A stretch of DNA of 64,000 bases, taken from Winogradskyella pelagia. GTDB lineage: Bacteria; Bacteroidota; Bacteroidia; Flavobacteriales; Flavobacteriaceae. This document shows positions 27,486 to 35,592 of this stretch, in pieces. Numbering within the stretch: position 1 is the stretch's first letter; each line of letters starts with the position of its first letter. The notes beneath the pieces are model-generated. The model was not told the DNA's origin. It searched no databases and saw only the letters and a program-made list of their open reading frames with translations. The DNA is taken from the NCBI RefSeq assembly GCF_017581965.1, contig NZ_JAGEVF010000011.1, positions 1-64,000 of the forward strand. The letters are read 5' to 3'. The position numbers and the translations under genes were made by a program.

Positions 27486-28466
27486 TTAATCTACATATCC
27501 CATCTTTCGCATCCAATCATCATTAAACATCTTACCTACATAGCGACTACCATGATCGTGAAACAGCACCACCACAACATCTTCTGGTTTAAAATGTTCT
27601 TTTAATTGTAAAACGCCCTTTATAGCAGCACCAGCGGAGTTTCCCAAGAACATACCTTCTTCCTTAGCAAGCCTCTGTGTATAAATTGCCGCATCTTTAT
27701 CTGTTACCTTCGTAAATCCATCAATTACTCCAAAATTTACATTGGCTGGTAAGATATCTTCTCCAATACCTTCGGTAACATAAGGGTAAATCTCCTTTTC
27801 ATCAAAAATGCCAGTCTCATGATACTTCTTAAATACAGAACCGTAGGTATCTACTCCCCAAATCTTTACGTTAGGGTTTTTCATTTTTAGATAACTCCCT
27901 ACTCCAGAAATAGTACCACCTGTTCCTACACCAACTACAAAGTGGGTGACTTTACCATCTGTTTGTTCCCAAATTTCTGGTCCTGTAGTTTTAAAATGCG
28001 CCTTGCAATTACTAGGATTATCATATTGATTTACATACCAAGCGTTTGGGGTTTCTTTAGCCAAACGTTTTGAAACGGAATAGTAACTCCTTGGGTCATC
28101 GGGTTCTACTTCTGTAGGACAAACAACAACCTCCGCTCCAACGGCTCTTAAGATGTCCATTTTTTCCTTTGACTGTTTATCACTAATCACAAAAACACAC
28201 TTATAGCCTTTGACGATTGCTGCAAGTGCCAGTCCCATTCCTGTATTACCAGACGTACCTTCAATTATGGTTCCTCCTGGTTTTAATCTTCCATCTGCCT
28301 CAGCATCTTCGATCATTTGCAAGGCCATACGGTCTTTAACTGAATTGCCTGGGTTGAACGTTTCGTATTTCGCTAAAACCAGGCACGGCAAATCTTCAAC
28401 GAGCTTATTGATTTTTACCATTGGGGTGTTACCGATAGTACCAAGTATATTTTCTGAGTAATCCAT
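27486..28466 (-). CDS. PLP-dependent cysteine synthase / cystathionine beta-synthase-like enzyme
   Basis: This is a fold-type II PLP enzyme of 326 residues. The PLP lysine is K44 in NSVKDR. The phosphate- and substrate-binding loops are EGTSGNTG (about 69-76) and GVGTGGTISG. The body resembles the catalytic core of cystathionine beta-synthase (DDPRSYYSVSKRLAKE and NPSNCKAHFKTTGPEIW) rather than short CysK. There are no C-terminal CBS domains. It should condense serine or O-acetylserine with a sulfur donor; the actual substrates cannot be told from sequence. It has its own candidate promoter (28484-28491) and terminator. Confidence 0.88.
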   Translation of the reverse strand: MDYSENILGTIGNTPMVKINKLVEDLPCLVLAKYETFNPGNSVKDRMALQMIEDAEADGRLKPGGTIIEGTSGNTGMGLALAAIVKGYKCVFVISDKQSKEKMDILRAVGAEVVVCPTEVEPDDPRSYYSVSKRLAKETPNAWYVNQYDNPSNCKAHFKTTGPEIWEQTDGKVTHFVVGVGTGGTISGVGSYLKMKNPNVKIWGVDTYGSVFKKYHETGIFDEKEIYPYVTEGIGEDILPANVNFGVIDGFTKVTDKDAAIYTQRLAKEEGMFLGNSAGAAIKGVLQLKEHFKPEDVVVVLFHDHGSRYVGKMFNDDWMRKMGYVD

Positions 28467-28483
28467 AGCATAATTTTGCGCTG

Positions 28484-28491
28484 CAAAAATA
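28484..28491 (-). promoter_or_regulatory. Candidate -7 box of the cysteine synthase-like gene
   Basis: TATTTTTG on the minus strand fits TAnnTTTG, 17 bases before the ATG. The -33 element is unclear. Confidence 0.4.
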
Positions 28492-28564
28492 AGTTAATCT
28501 TATATTTTTATGGCAATAGTTCTATTATTGTTCTACAAAACTTTAGCTAAACAATGATAAATTC

Positions 28565-29797
28565 TTAATCAAATCTTATGGCTTTTACAGGAGAAATTTT
28601 AGAAATGATTACTGATGGAACCAATAACATAACTAAGCAACAAATAAATGTCCCTAAATTTAGAAGTAGAATATAATCTAAACTGAGATATACCGGAGCT
28701 TCCGTTACGTAATACGTTTCTGGATTAAGTGGAAATAGTTTAAAATATTTCTGGATGAATAAAATCCCTAAACCAATGAGGTTTCCCCAAAAAAGACCTA
28801 AACCAATGAGGTAAGACGCATTTAGCAGAAACACCTTTCTAATTGACCAATTTGAACTCCCAAGAGCCTTGAGAATACCAATCATTGTAGTGCGTTCTAA
28901 TATGAGAACAAGCAAGGCGGTAATCATGTTAATACCTGCAACAATTATCATTATTACTATAATGCCAAAGGTATTATTATCAAATACCTTTATCCATTCA
29001 AAAATGGTATAATATTTTTGAGTTACTGGTGTTGCATCGAGTAGGGAAGGGATATCGTTGTAGACAGCCTCAGCCCTACCGTTAATATCATTAAAATCCT
29101 CAATAAAAACCTCGAAAGAACCGACTTGATTAGATTCCCACTTGTTCAAACGTTGAATGTGCCTTATATCGGCAATACAAAATTTTTCGTCCAATTCTTG
29201 AAATCCAGAATTGTAAATTCCAACAATTTTGTAATTTATAATTTGAGGTATACGGTTGAAATTTTCCCCAAAAAGAGTTTGAAATTTATCACCAACTTTA
29301 AACCCTAAGCGATTGGCAATGTAACTTGATACTAAAATCTCTTCGTTACGTTTTTTAGAAAAATCGGGCAATCGCCCATCTACTAAAAATTCTTCAAAAT
29401 AAGACCAGTTGTAGTCATTACCAACGCCCTTTATAATTACACCTTCAAAATCAGATTCGGTTCGTATTACCGCGAACTTAGCAGCAACACCTTGGATATG
29501 AGTTATCCCTTCCACAGAATGGAATTTTGGATAGAATTTTTGCGCTGTTGAAATTGGAACCTGAGATTCATCAGAGTTATTAGTATCGTAGTTGGTAATT
29601 TCTATATGACCATTGAAAGCAACCACTTTATCCCTGATTTTTTGCTGAAGTCCTAATCCGGTAGCAATAGCTATAAGCATCACAATAATACCAATGGCAA
29701 TAGCAGCAATACCAATTTTAATTATTGGTGCCGAAACACTACTTTTATACGCTTTACTACTTATTATGCGTTTAGCTATAAAAAACTCAAAATTCAA
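28565..29797 (-). CDS. FtsX-like ABC permease (LolC/LolE type)
   Basis: This 410-residue permease has the LolC/E layout: one N-terminal helix (about 26-48), a large periplasmic MacB-like domain, and three C-terminal helices (about 275-300, 325-350, 370-400). The N-terminus RIISSKAYKSSVSAPIIKI is typical of Bacteroidota lipoprotein-release permeases, which move lipoproteins from the inner membrane to LolA. The start is TTG at 29797, because an in-frame TAG lies two codons upstream and the next Met is inside the first helix. No ATPase gene is adjacent. The start codon is nine bases from the divergent muramidase gene. Confidence 0.88.
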   Translation of the reverse strand: MNFEFFIAKRIISSKAYKSSVSAPIIKIGIAAIAIGIIVMLIAIATGLGLQQKIRDKVVAFNGHIEITNYDTNNSDESQVPISTAQKFYPKFHSVEGITHIQGVAAKFAVIRTESDFEGVIIKGVGNDYNWSYFEEFLVDGRLPDFSKKRNEEILVSSYIANRLGFKVGDKFQTLFGENFNRIPQIINYKIVGIYNSGFQELDEKFCIADIRHIQRLNKWESNQVGSFEVFIEDFNDINGRAEAVYNDIPSLLDATPVTQKYYTIFEWIKVFDNNTFGIIVIMIIVAGINMITALLVLILERTTMIGILKALGSSNWSIRKVFLLNASYLIGLGLFWGNLIGLGILFIQKYFKLFPLNPETYYVTEAPVYLSLDYILLLNLGTFICCLVMLLVPSVIISKISPVKAIRFD

Positions 29798-29806
29798 AGT
29801 CTAATA

Positions 29807-31096
29807 ATGGAATTAAAGGTCTTCAAAAATACAGTTTTATTATTTGTCTTTATAGCAGTTTCATGCGTTAATAAGACAAAACAAAACTTGGCAATTTCAA
29901 AAGGAGGAGGAAATAAAAGCACCCATTCCAATAAACACGTTACACAGCATAAGGAAGTAATTGTTGGTGCAAACAAAACTGACCTCTACCTGCCTATTCT
30001 TGACGGCAAAAATATTGGTCTTGTGGCTAACCAGACCTCCGTGATTTTTAAAAGCACAACGAACAACTCGGCAAATGATTCTGAGAGGAACTATATTCAT
30101 TTAGTCGATTCTCTGCTCAAACTCAATATTAGCGTTAAGAGTGTTTTTGCCCCAGAACATGGATTTAGAGGAACAGCTGATGCTGGCGAAGCTGTTAAAG
30201 ACGGCATAGATATTAAAACGGGATTACCACTTGTTTCACTTTATGGCAATAATAAAAAACCAAACGCAAAACAATTAGAAGGTATCGATTTTGTGGTTTT
30301 TGATATACAAGATGTTGGTGCACGATTTTACACCTACATCTCAACATTGCATTATGTCATGGAAGCTTGCGCCGAATTGGATATTCCTGTTTTAGTTTTA
30401 GATCGACCAAATCCTAACGGACATTATATAGACGGCCCTATTTTGGAACCAGAGCATAAAAGTTTTGTGGGTATGCATCCTGTTCCTGTTGTCCATGGAA
30501 TGACTATCGGTGAATATGCCAAGATGATAAATGGCGAAGGTTGGTTGAAAAATAGCATCACCTGTGAATTAACAGTTATTCCAGTAAGTAATTATACTCA
30601 CAAAACCGCATACAGCCTCCCGATAAAACCATCTCCTAATCTTCCAAACGACGTTTCAATCAACCTTTATCCAAGTCTTTGCTTTTTTGAAGGGACCAAT
30701 GTGAGCGTTGGTAGAGGAACGGACAAACAATTTCAAATAGTTGGTTCTCCGTTCTTTAAAATAGCACAAGAGACTTTTAATTTTACTCCTAAACCCAATG
30801 ATGGTGCAAAATATCCCAAGCATCAAGACAAGGTATGTTATGGTTATGATTTGTCAAAATCTAAGTCATTAGATCAAATCAACCTAAGCTGGCTGATAGA
30901 GTTCTATGAGGCTAACACCAAAAAAGCCCCTAATAAACTATTTTTTACTGATTTTTTCACAACCCTTGCGGGTACAAAAACTCTGCAACAACAAATAGAG
31001 AAAGGTCTAAAGCAAAAAGAGATTAAGGCAGGTTGGCAAGAAGGTTTGAATAACTACAAAGAGCTACGACAACATTATCTTTTATATAAGGACTAA
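29807..31096 (+). CDS. DUF1343 lipoprotein, exo-beta-N-acetylmuramidase NamZ family
   Basis: This 429-residue lipoprotein has a signal ending IAVSC (Cys20), a lipobox-like end. The body matches DUF1343, the family of NamZ, which releases terminal MurNAc from peptidoglycan fragments. Visible signatures are GLVANQTSVIF, VFAPEHGFRGTADAGE, FDIQDVGARFYTYISTL, VLDRPNPNG and NVSVGRGTDKQFQIVG. It probably acts at the outer membrane or in the periplasm in wall recycling. It is divergent from the LolC/E gene with only nine bases between the start codons. It converges on a small secreted protein gene three bases after its stop. Confidence 0.9.
   Translation: MELKVFKNTVLLFVFIAVSCVNKTKQNLAISKGGGNKSTHSNKHVTQHKEVIVGANKTDLYLPILDGKNIGLVANQTSVIFKSTTNNSANDSERNYIHLVDSLLKLNISVKSVFAPEHGFRGTADAGEAVKDGIDIKTGLPLVSLYGNNKKPNAKQLEGIDFVVFDIQDVGARFYTYISTLHYVMEACAELDIPVLVLDRPNPNGHYIDGPILEPEHKSFVGMHPVPVVHGMTIGEYAKMINGEGWLKNSITCELTVIPVSNYTHKTAYSLPIKPSPNLPNDVSINLYPSLCFFEGTNVSVGRGTDKQFQIVGSPFFKIAQETFNFTPKPNDGAKYPKHQDKVCYGYDLSKSKSLDQINLSWLIEFYEANTKKAPNKLFFTDFFTTLAGTKTLQQQIEKGLKQKEIKAGWQEGLNNYKELRQHYLLYKD
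29824..29831 (-). promoter_or_regulatory. Candidate -7 box for the LolC/E-type permease gene
   Basis: TATTTTTG on the minus strand fits TAnnTTTG and lies inside the first codons of the divergent muramidase gene. A promoter here is plausible because no intergenic space exists. Confidence 0.35.
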
Positions 31097-31099
31097 AAA

Positions 31100-31525
31100 T
31101 TAGTTGTTCTCAGCTACTTCTACCTTAATAGGCTCAACAGCTTTAGAATTGCCCTGGGTAAACTTTTCTTCTTGGTCTAGATCCTCTAATATATGAACTA
31201 CAAAAACAATTCGTTTAGGCGATTGTACCGCCACCATGACGTGCTTACCTTTTGATAATTTCTTCAATGGGAGTTTGAACGATTTGGCATTGACATAAAG
31301 GTCATACTCCCTACCGTAATTTTTGTTAATAGTGTATAGATAATTAATCTTCTTCTCACTTTCTAGAATAAGCGTATCCCTCGTTTCATTTAAATAGTGA
31401 ACGAGTTCTTTGGCTTCAATATTTTTGTTTTTTTCGAGTTTGGCCAAGTAGGACTGGGCCTTCAAAGAGAAACTCAGCAGGAAGATAAGCACTACTAATA
31501 AGCAGATGCGAATAAAATTTTTCAA
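31100..31525 (-). CDS. Hypothetical secreted protein
   Basis: I do not recognise this 141-residue protein. It starts with TTG at 31525, giving MKNFIRICLLVVLIFLLSFS; an in-frame TAA lies a few codons upstream and no ATG is near. Residues 1-24 form a signal peptide ending SLKAQ, so it should be periplasmic or secreted. The rest is a charged alpha/beta sequence without cysteines, ending in an acidic tail (KVEVAENN). It converges with the muramidase gene and has 158 bases of featureless sequence upstream. Confidence 0.65.
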   Translation of the reverse strand: MKNFIRICLLVVLIFLLSFSLKAQSYLAKLEKNKNIEAKELVHYLNETRDTLILESEKKINYLYTINKNYGREYDLYVNAKSFKLPLKKLSKGKHVMVAVQSPKRIVFVVHILEDLDQEEKFTQGNSKAVEPIKVEVAENN

Positions 31526-31683
31526 AAGCGTACTATTAAGTTAAACAATATGTTTGTACTCAACAGTAATTAATCAATCCACGCTAAACATAGAAGTATT
31601 TTCTTACCAAAAATAATTTTTCCTTTGAAATGCATAAAAATTAGAGCAACAGAACAAATTGTTAATAACTCTGTTAATAACCT

Positions 31684-32574
31684 CTATTTGAGAATATCTA
31701 GTAATATGTTTGGGTAGTCCGTTATAATGCCGTCTGCGCCCCAAGACAAAAGCTTTTTCATATCTGCTTTAGCATTTACAGTCCATGGAATCACTAAGAA
31801 GTTTTTATTTTGATATTTCCGAACACTTTCTTTAGACAGAAGTTTGTAATAAGGACTTAAAAGTTCTGGTTGAAAGCTTAACTGGCTTAGCTTTTTATCG
31901 ATATCCTCATCTTCATCAACGAGCAAGGCTACTACCGTATCTGGCGACTGTAATTTAATTTCTTCAAGAATATTTAAATCGAAGGACTGCAAATTACTTT
32001 TCTCCTTCATACCGTTAGCCTCAATTTCATTTAGAACTAACATTACATACTCTTCAGGTTCTGGTGTATAAATTCCGTAGTATTCTGGCTTGGATTTAAT
32101 TTCAATATTGAATCGTACTTTGGTATTATTTGCTTTTACCAAATCAAAAACTTCTCTTAATAAGGGTTTATAAACCGTAATTTTTTGCTGTTCTGGATAA
32201 CCCTTATGAAATTTTTTACCACAATCAAAAGCCTTGATTTCCGTATGAGACATATTGTAAAGGTTATATGCCTTATCCTTTGACTCAGGAATCCCTTGCC
32301 CCGTTGAATCCAAGCATATCACTCGACTCATAAAAGGCTCATGAGAAACTACAACTTGCTTATCTTTTGTAATAGCGATATCTAACTCTAAGGTATTTAC
32401 ACCTAAATCAATGGCTTTCTTAAATGCAGGTAAACTGTTTTCTGGCATTAATCCTCTACAACCTCGGTGACCTTGAACATCAATATCTTCTTTTGTGGAA
32501 CAGGCCATTATAAAAAGAATTAAAAGACATAAAAAGCTAGACTTCTGACTCTGCAGAAAGCGTGGGTTTTTCAT
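31684..32574 (-). CDS. Glycerophosphodiester phosphodiesterase lipoprotein
   Basis: This is a GDPD-family enzyme of 296 residues that hydrolyses glycerophosphodiesters to glycerol 3-phosphate and an alcohol. The N-terminus ends in LFIMAC, a lipobox, so it is probably membrane-anchored. The family motif is complete: HRGCRGLMPENSLPAFKKAI, then LELDIAITKDKQVVVSHEP, with a second catalytic Glu in RFNIEIKSKP. The C-terminus GADGIITDYPN is typical. Its start lies 38 bases inside the end of the sterol desaturase-like gene, implying translational coupling in a three-gene transcript. Confidence 0.92.
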   Translation of the reverse strand: MKNPRFLQSQKSSFLCLLILFIMACSTKEDIDVQGHRGCRGLMPENSLPAFKKAIDLGVNTLELDIAITKDKQVVVSHEPFMSRVICLDSTGQGIPESKDKAYNLYNMSHTEIKAFDCGKKFHKGYPEQQKITVYKPLLREVFDLVKANNTKVRFNIEIKSKPEYYGIYTPEPEEYVMLVLNEIEANGMKEKSNLQSFDLNILEEIKLQSPDTVVALLVDEDEDIDKKLSQLSFQPELLSPYYKLLSKESVRKYQNKNFLVIPWTVNAKADMKKLLSWGADGIITDYPNILLDILK

Positions 32575-33379
32575 ATTTCTGAAAGGGCTGTTTTAGGAGT
32601 TCACCAATATGACTGTTCTTTTGTTCATCAGGAAATACATCAACGCCATAAACCAACTTCTCTCGATCTAAATACATATACGTGCCTAACAATCTATCCC
32701 AAATACTAAAAATGTTTCCGTAATTAGAGTCCGTAAATGGCAATCTGTAGTGGTGGTGTGTTTTATGCATATCTGGAGAAACAATGACATAACTCAATGC
32801 CTTATCTAATTTTTTCGACAATTTGAGGTTGGCATGAGTGAATTGAGAAAACACCAACGATAAAGATTGATATAAAAAGACCAATGCTATCGGTGTCCCA
32901 ACAAGAAAGACACCTAATAATGTAAACGCAAAACGGATAACACTCTCTAAAGGATGATGTCTATTAGCAGTTGTAGTATCTACTTTATGATCGGTATGAT
33001 GGACCAAATGCACCATCCATAAAGGTTTTACCCTATGCTCAACATAATGGGCCAAATACGCACCAAAAAAGTCTAGCAGCAAAACACCTAACAACGCATA
33101 TAACCACAACGGCATTTCTGGAAGCCAGTTTATTATCCCAAATTTATTTGTTTTTACCCAATCAGCTGTACCTAAAAGCATCCAAGCCAGACCGAAATTG
33201 ATAACCACAGTTGTTAAGGTAAAAAATAAATTCGGCAGTGCATGTCTCCATTTACTATACTTAAATCTAAAAAGTGGTAATCCACTCTCCAGCAACCAAA
33301 ATAAGGTTAAACCACCAACAAGTATGATACTTCTGTGTGATGAAGGAATGGTTTCAAAATAGTTAATTATAGTCTCCAA
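32537..33379 (-). CDS. Sterol desaturase / fatty acid hydroxylase family membrane enzyme
   Basis: This is a 280-residue membrane di-iron enzyme. The histidine boxes are HYVEH (HxxxH), HLVHHTDH, NRHHP and HKTHHH, as in the sterol desaturase/fatty acid hydroxylase superfamily. About four membrane helices precede and separate them. It presumably hydroxylates or desaturates a lipid; the substrate is unknown. The start is TTG at 33379, since an in-frame stop lies seven codons upstream and no ATG is available before the first helix. It is four bases downstream of the preceding gene and overlaps the GDPD gene, suggesting one lipid-related transcript. Confidence 0.88.
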   Translation of the reverse strand: METIINYFETIPSSHRSIILVGGLTLFWLLESGLPLFRFKYSKWRHALPNLFFTLTTVVINFGLAWMLLGTADWVKTNKFGIINWLPEMPLWLYALLGVLLLDFFGAYLAHYVEHRVKPLWMVHLVHHTDHKVDTTTANRHHPLESVIRFAFTLLGVFLVGTPIALVFLYQSLSLVFSQFTHANLKLSKKLDKALSYVIVSPDMHKTHHHYRLPFTDSNYGNIFSIWDRLLGTYMYLDREKLVYGVDVFPDEQKNSHIGELLKQPFQKYEKPTLSAESEV

Positions 33380-33383
33380 ACCG

Positions 33384-34283
33384 CTAATTATTGAGGTTTA
33401 TAATTTTTTGAGATTTTTTCAAATTTACAGAAGAAATATTAGACTTCCATGCACTCGCCTCTTTTGGACGATCTAAACACATATTTGTGGTATAAAACAA
33501 AAAAGAGTACATGGTTAAATTAGCTTCTTCGATACCGTCTTTTTCCATACGTTTTAATTTACGGATTGCAGGTCTTGGCTTATCAGTAATCAAATCCTTC
33601 TGTATTTCCAATAATTCTAGACGCTGCCTTATCACAGGTTTTTCTTCCGTGTTGGTTTTATCTAACAAAAGATGAATATCATTAATGTAGAGCTCTGCCA
33701 ATTCAATCACTTCAGCTCTTATATTCTTTTCCATTAACATGGCAAAATCTAAATATTTTGAAGCTAAATAATATCCAGAATATACATCTTTTTTATCGCG
33801 ATAATTTCTTAATTCCGTATTTATAAATTCAGTATGTAAAGCATATTTCTGTATTATTTTAGAAATATTTTCATACATATCATAACTTGGAGAGGCATTA
33901 AGAATGTAGCCATTAACATCCATGATTTTTATACTGTCATCATTAAACTTCTCCAAATAGCTTTGCTTGCGCTTTTCTTCAAGATTAGCATACATATCCT
34001 CATACTGATCTTCGCTGACAATAACAGGAACAAAGTAATCCCAAATAATTGGGCTAATATATTCATCTGTAAACAAATCTCTTACAATTAGTTTACGGCC
34101 TTTATCATCCTCTACTATCACTGGGTAAGGATACCGTGTCGTTTCCTCCCAAACCATAAGAACCATTTTGTCTTGTACTAAAGCGAGGTTTTGAGCCACA
34201 GAAAGTGACCTCATCCATTCTTGACCTTTGATGCTATTGGAAAATAACGAGCAAAAAATTAAAAAGATAAAATACTTCTTCAT
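33384..34283 (-). CDS. Hypothetical secreted protein, possibly thioredoxin-fold-like
   Basis: I do not recognise this protein of about 299 residues from ATG 34283; a GTG two codons upstream is possible. A signal peptide covers about residues 1-20 (FIFLIFCSLFSNSIKGQ). The next stretch, LALVQDKMVLMVWEETTRYP, looks like the start of a thioredoxin-type fold as in DUF255/thioredoxin_7 proteins. However, no CxxC is present, so it would not be a disulfide enzyme (inference). The C-terminal half is helical with many charged residues. It leads the transcript with the sterol desaturase-like and GDPD genes. Confidence 0.7.
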   Translation of the reverse strand: MKKYFIFLIFCSLFSNSIKGQEWMRSLSVAQNLALVQDKMVLMVWEETTRYPYPVIVEDDKGRKLIVRDLFTDEYISPIIWDYFVPVIVSEDQYEDMYANLEEKRKQSYLEKFNDDSIKIMDVNGYILNASPSYDMYENISKIIQKYALHTEFINTELRNYRDKKDVYSGYYLASKYLDFAMLMEKNIRAEVIELAELYINDIHLLLDKTNTEEKPVIRQRLELLEIQKDLITDKPRPAIRKLKRMEKDGIEEANLTMYSFLFYTTNMCLDRPKEASAWKSNISSVNLKKSQKIINLNN

Positions 34284-34330
34284 AGTCACAATTTCTTTTT
34301 AGGCCGCAAAAATTATTCCGAATAAATTTA

Positions 34331-34825
34331 TCATAATGTAATGCGTTTTTTCATTTCCTCAACGATGTTGAACGCCGCAGGACAAATAGCTATATTTTTT
34401 AATGTGAGATTAGAAATCTGCTGAAACTTTTTTCTATCTGTATGCGGAAATTCACGGCAGGCCTTTGGCCTGACATCATATATTGAACAATAATTATCGT
34501 CACCTAAAAATGCACATGGTACGCGCTGTAAAACATAATCATTATCCTCATCTAACCTCAAATAAGTATCTATGAAAAGTTGCGCTTTCATTTTGAAATA
34601 CTTAGAGATACGTTGTATATCTTTATCTGTGAAAAGAGGTCCTGTAGTCTTGCAACAATTAGCGCATTGCAAACAATCCGTCCGTTCAAATTCTTGAGTA
34701 TGCAAATCTTGCATCAGGTAATCTAATTGCTTTGGTGGCTTTTTTCTCAGCTTGGTAAAAAAACCCTTATTCTCATTATGTCTCTTTTTTGCCAATTCGG
34801 GCAACCTGTCAATTTTATCTTGCAT
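34331..34825 (-). CDS. YkgJ family cysteine cluster protein
   Basis: This is a cytoplasmic protein of 164 residues from ATG 34825 (MQDKIDRLPELAKK). A TTG at 34840 would add five residues but is less likely. It carries the YkgJ/CxxCxxCC zinc- or iron-binding set: C51, C54, C57, C58, C104, C113 and C123 (CLQCANCC, PCAFLGDDNYCSIYDVRPKAC). The family is widespread; the bound metal and function are unsettled. It is divergent from a methyltransferase gene, about 60 bases away. Confidence 0.9.
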   Translation of the reverse strand: MQDKIDRLPELAKKRHNENKGFFTKLRKKPPKQLDYLMQDLHTQEFERTDCLQCANCCKTTGPLFTDKDIQRISKYFKMKAQLFIDTYLRLDEDNDYVLQRVPCAFLGDDNYCSIYDVRPKACREFPHTDRKKFQQISNLTLKNIAICPAAFNIVEEMKKRITL

Positions 34826-34884
34826 ATAGTAAAAATACAAAGTTGTAAGATTTCCTGTTGTACCTTTATGTTTTATTTAAGTTG

Positions 34885-35592
34885 ATGAAAGACCTATTCG
34901 GCAAAGCACTTTTAGATTATTACCAAGGTAATTATTCGGTAGACATTGTCACATCTACCAACATTTCTGAGGAGGACACCTTACCCTTGCCCTATTTGTT
35001 CAGGGATTTTTCAGAGATGCCTACGCTAGAACAAAACGCTTTAAATTTATGCAAAGGTCATATTTTAGATGTTGGATGTGGAGCTGGCAACCACGCGCTG
35101 TGGTTGCAAAGTAAAGGATTCAACGTGAAGGCCATAGATAATTCGAAAGGTGCCATTGAAGTCACCAAAAAGCGTGGTGTTATCAATGCCGAATTTAAAT
35201 CGCTTTTAAACGAAACCGAAACATTTGACACTATTCTCTTATTAATGAATGGCACAGGGATTTTTCAATACTTAGATTCAGCCCCAAGGTATTTAAAGCA
35301 TCTAAAATCACTTCTTAATAAAGAAGGCCAAATACTAATAGATTCCTCTGATATTAAATACATGTATGAAGATGATGATGGTGGCTATTGGTTAGATATC
35401 AATGCTAATTACTACGGCGAGTTAGATTACTATATCTCTTATAAAGGAGAGAAAGACATTGCTTTGAAATGGCTTTATTTAGATTTCGACACCTTAAATG
35501 AACTATGCATGCACGCAGGATTACGTTGTGAAAAAGTAGCGGTTGGCGCACATTATGACTATCTCGCTAAATTAACTCACCTCATAAACTAG
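34885..35592 (+). CDS. Class I SAM-dependent methyltransferase
   Basis: This 235-residue methyltransferase starts at ATG 34885 (MKDLFGKALLDYYQGNY). An upstream ATG at 34858 precedes a promoter-like TACCTTTA (34861-34868) and is less likely. Motif I is ILDVGCGAGNHALWL, the acidic residue after it is AIDNS, and motif II is FDTILLLMNGTGIF. The target is unknown; it resembles small-molecule or ubiquinone-type methyltransferases by length. Its TAG stop overlaps the stop of the convergent outer-membrane protein in the four bases CTAG (35589-35592). Confidence 0.88.
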   Translation: MKDLFGKALLDYYQGNYSVDIVTSTNISEEDTLPLPYLFRDFSEMPTLEQNALNLCKGHILDVGCGAGNHALWLQSKGFNVKAIDNSKGAIEVTKKRGVINAEFKSLLNETETFDTILLLMNGTGIFQYLDSAPRYLKHLKSLLNKEGQILIDSSDIKYMYEDDDGGYWLDINANYYGELDYYISYKGEKDIALKWLYLDFDTLNELCMHAGLRCEKVAVGAHYDYLAKLTHLIN

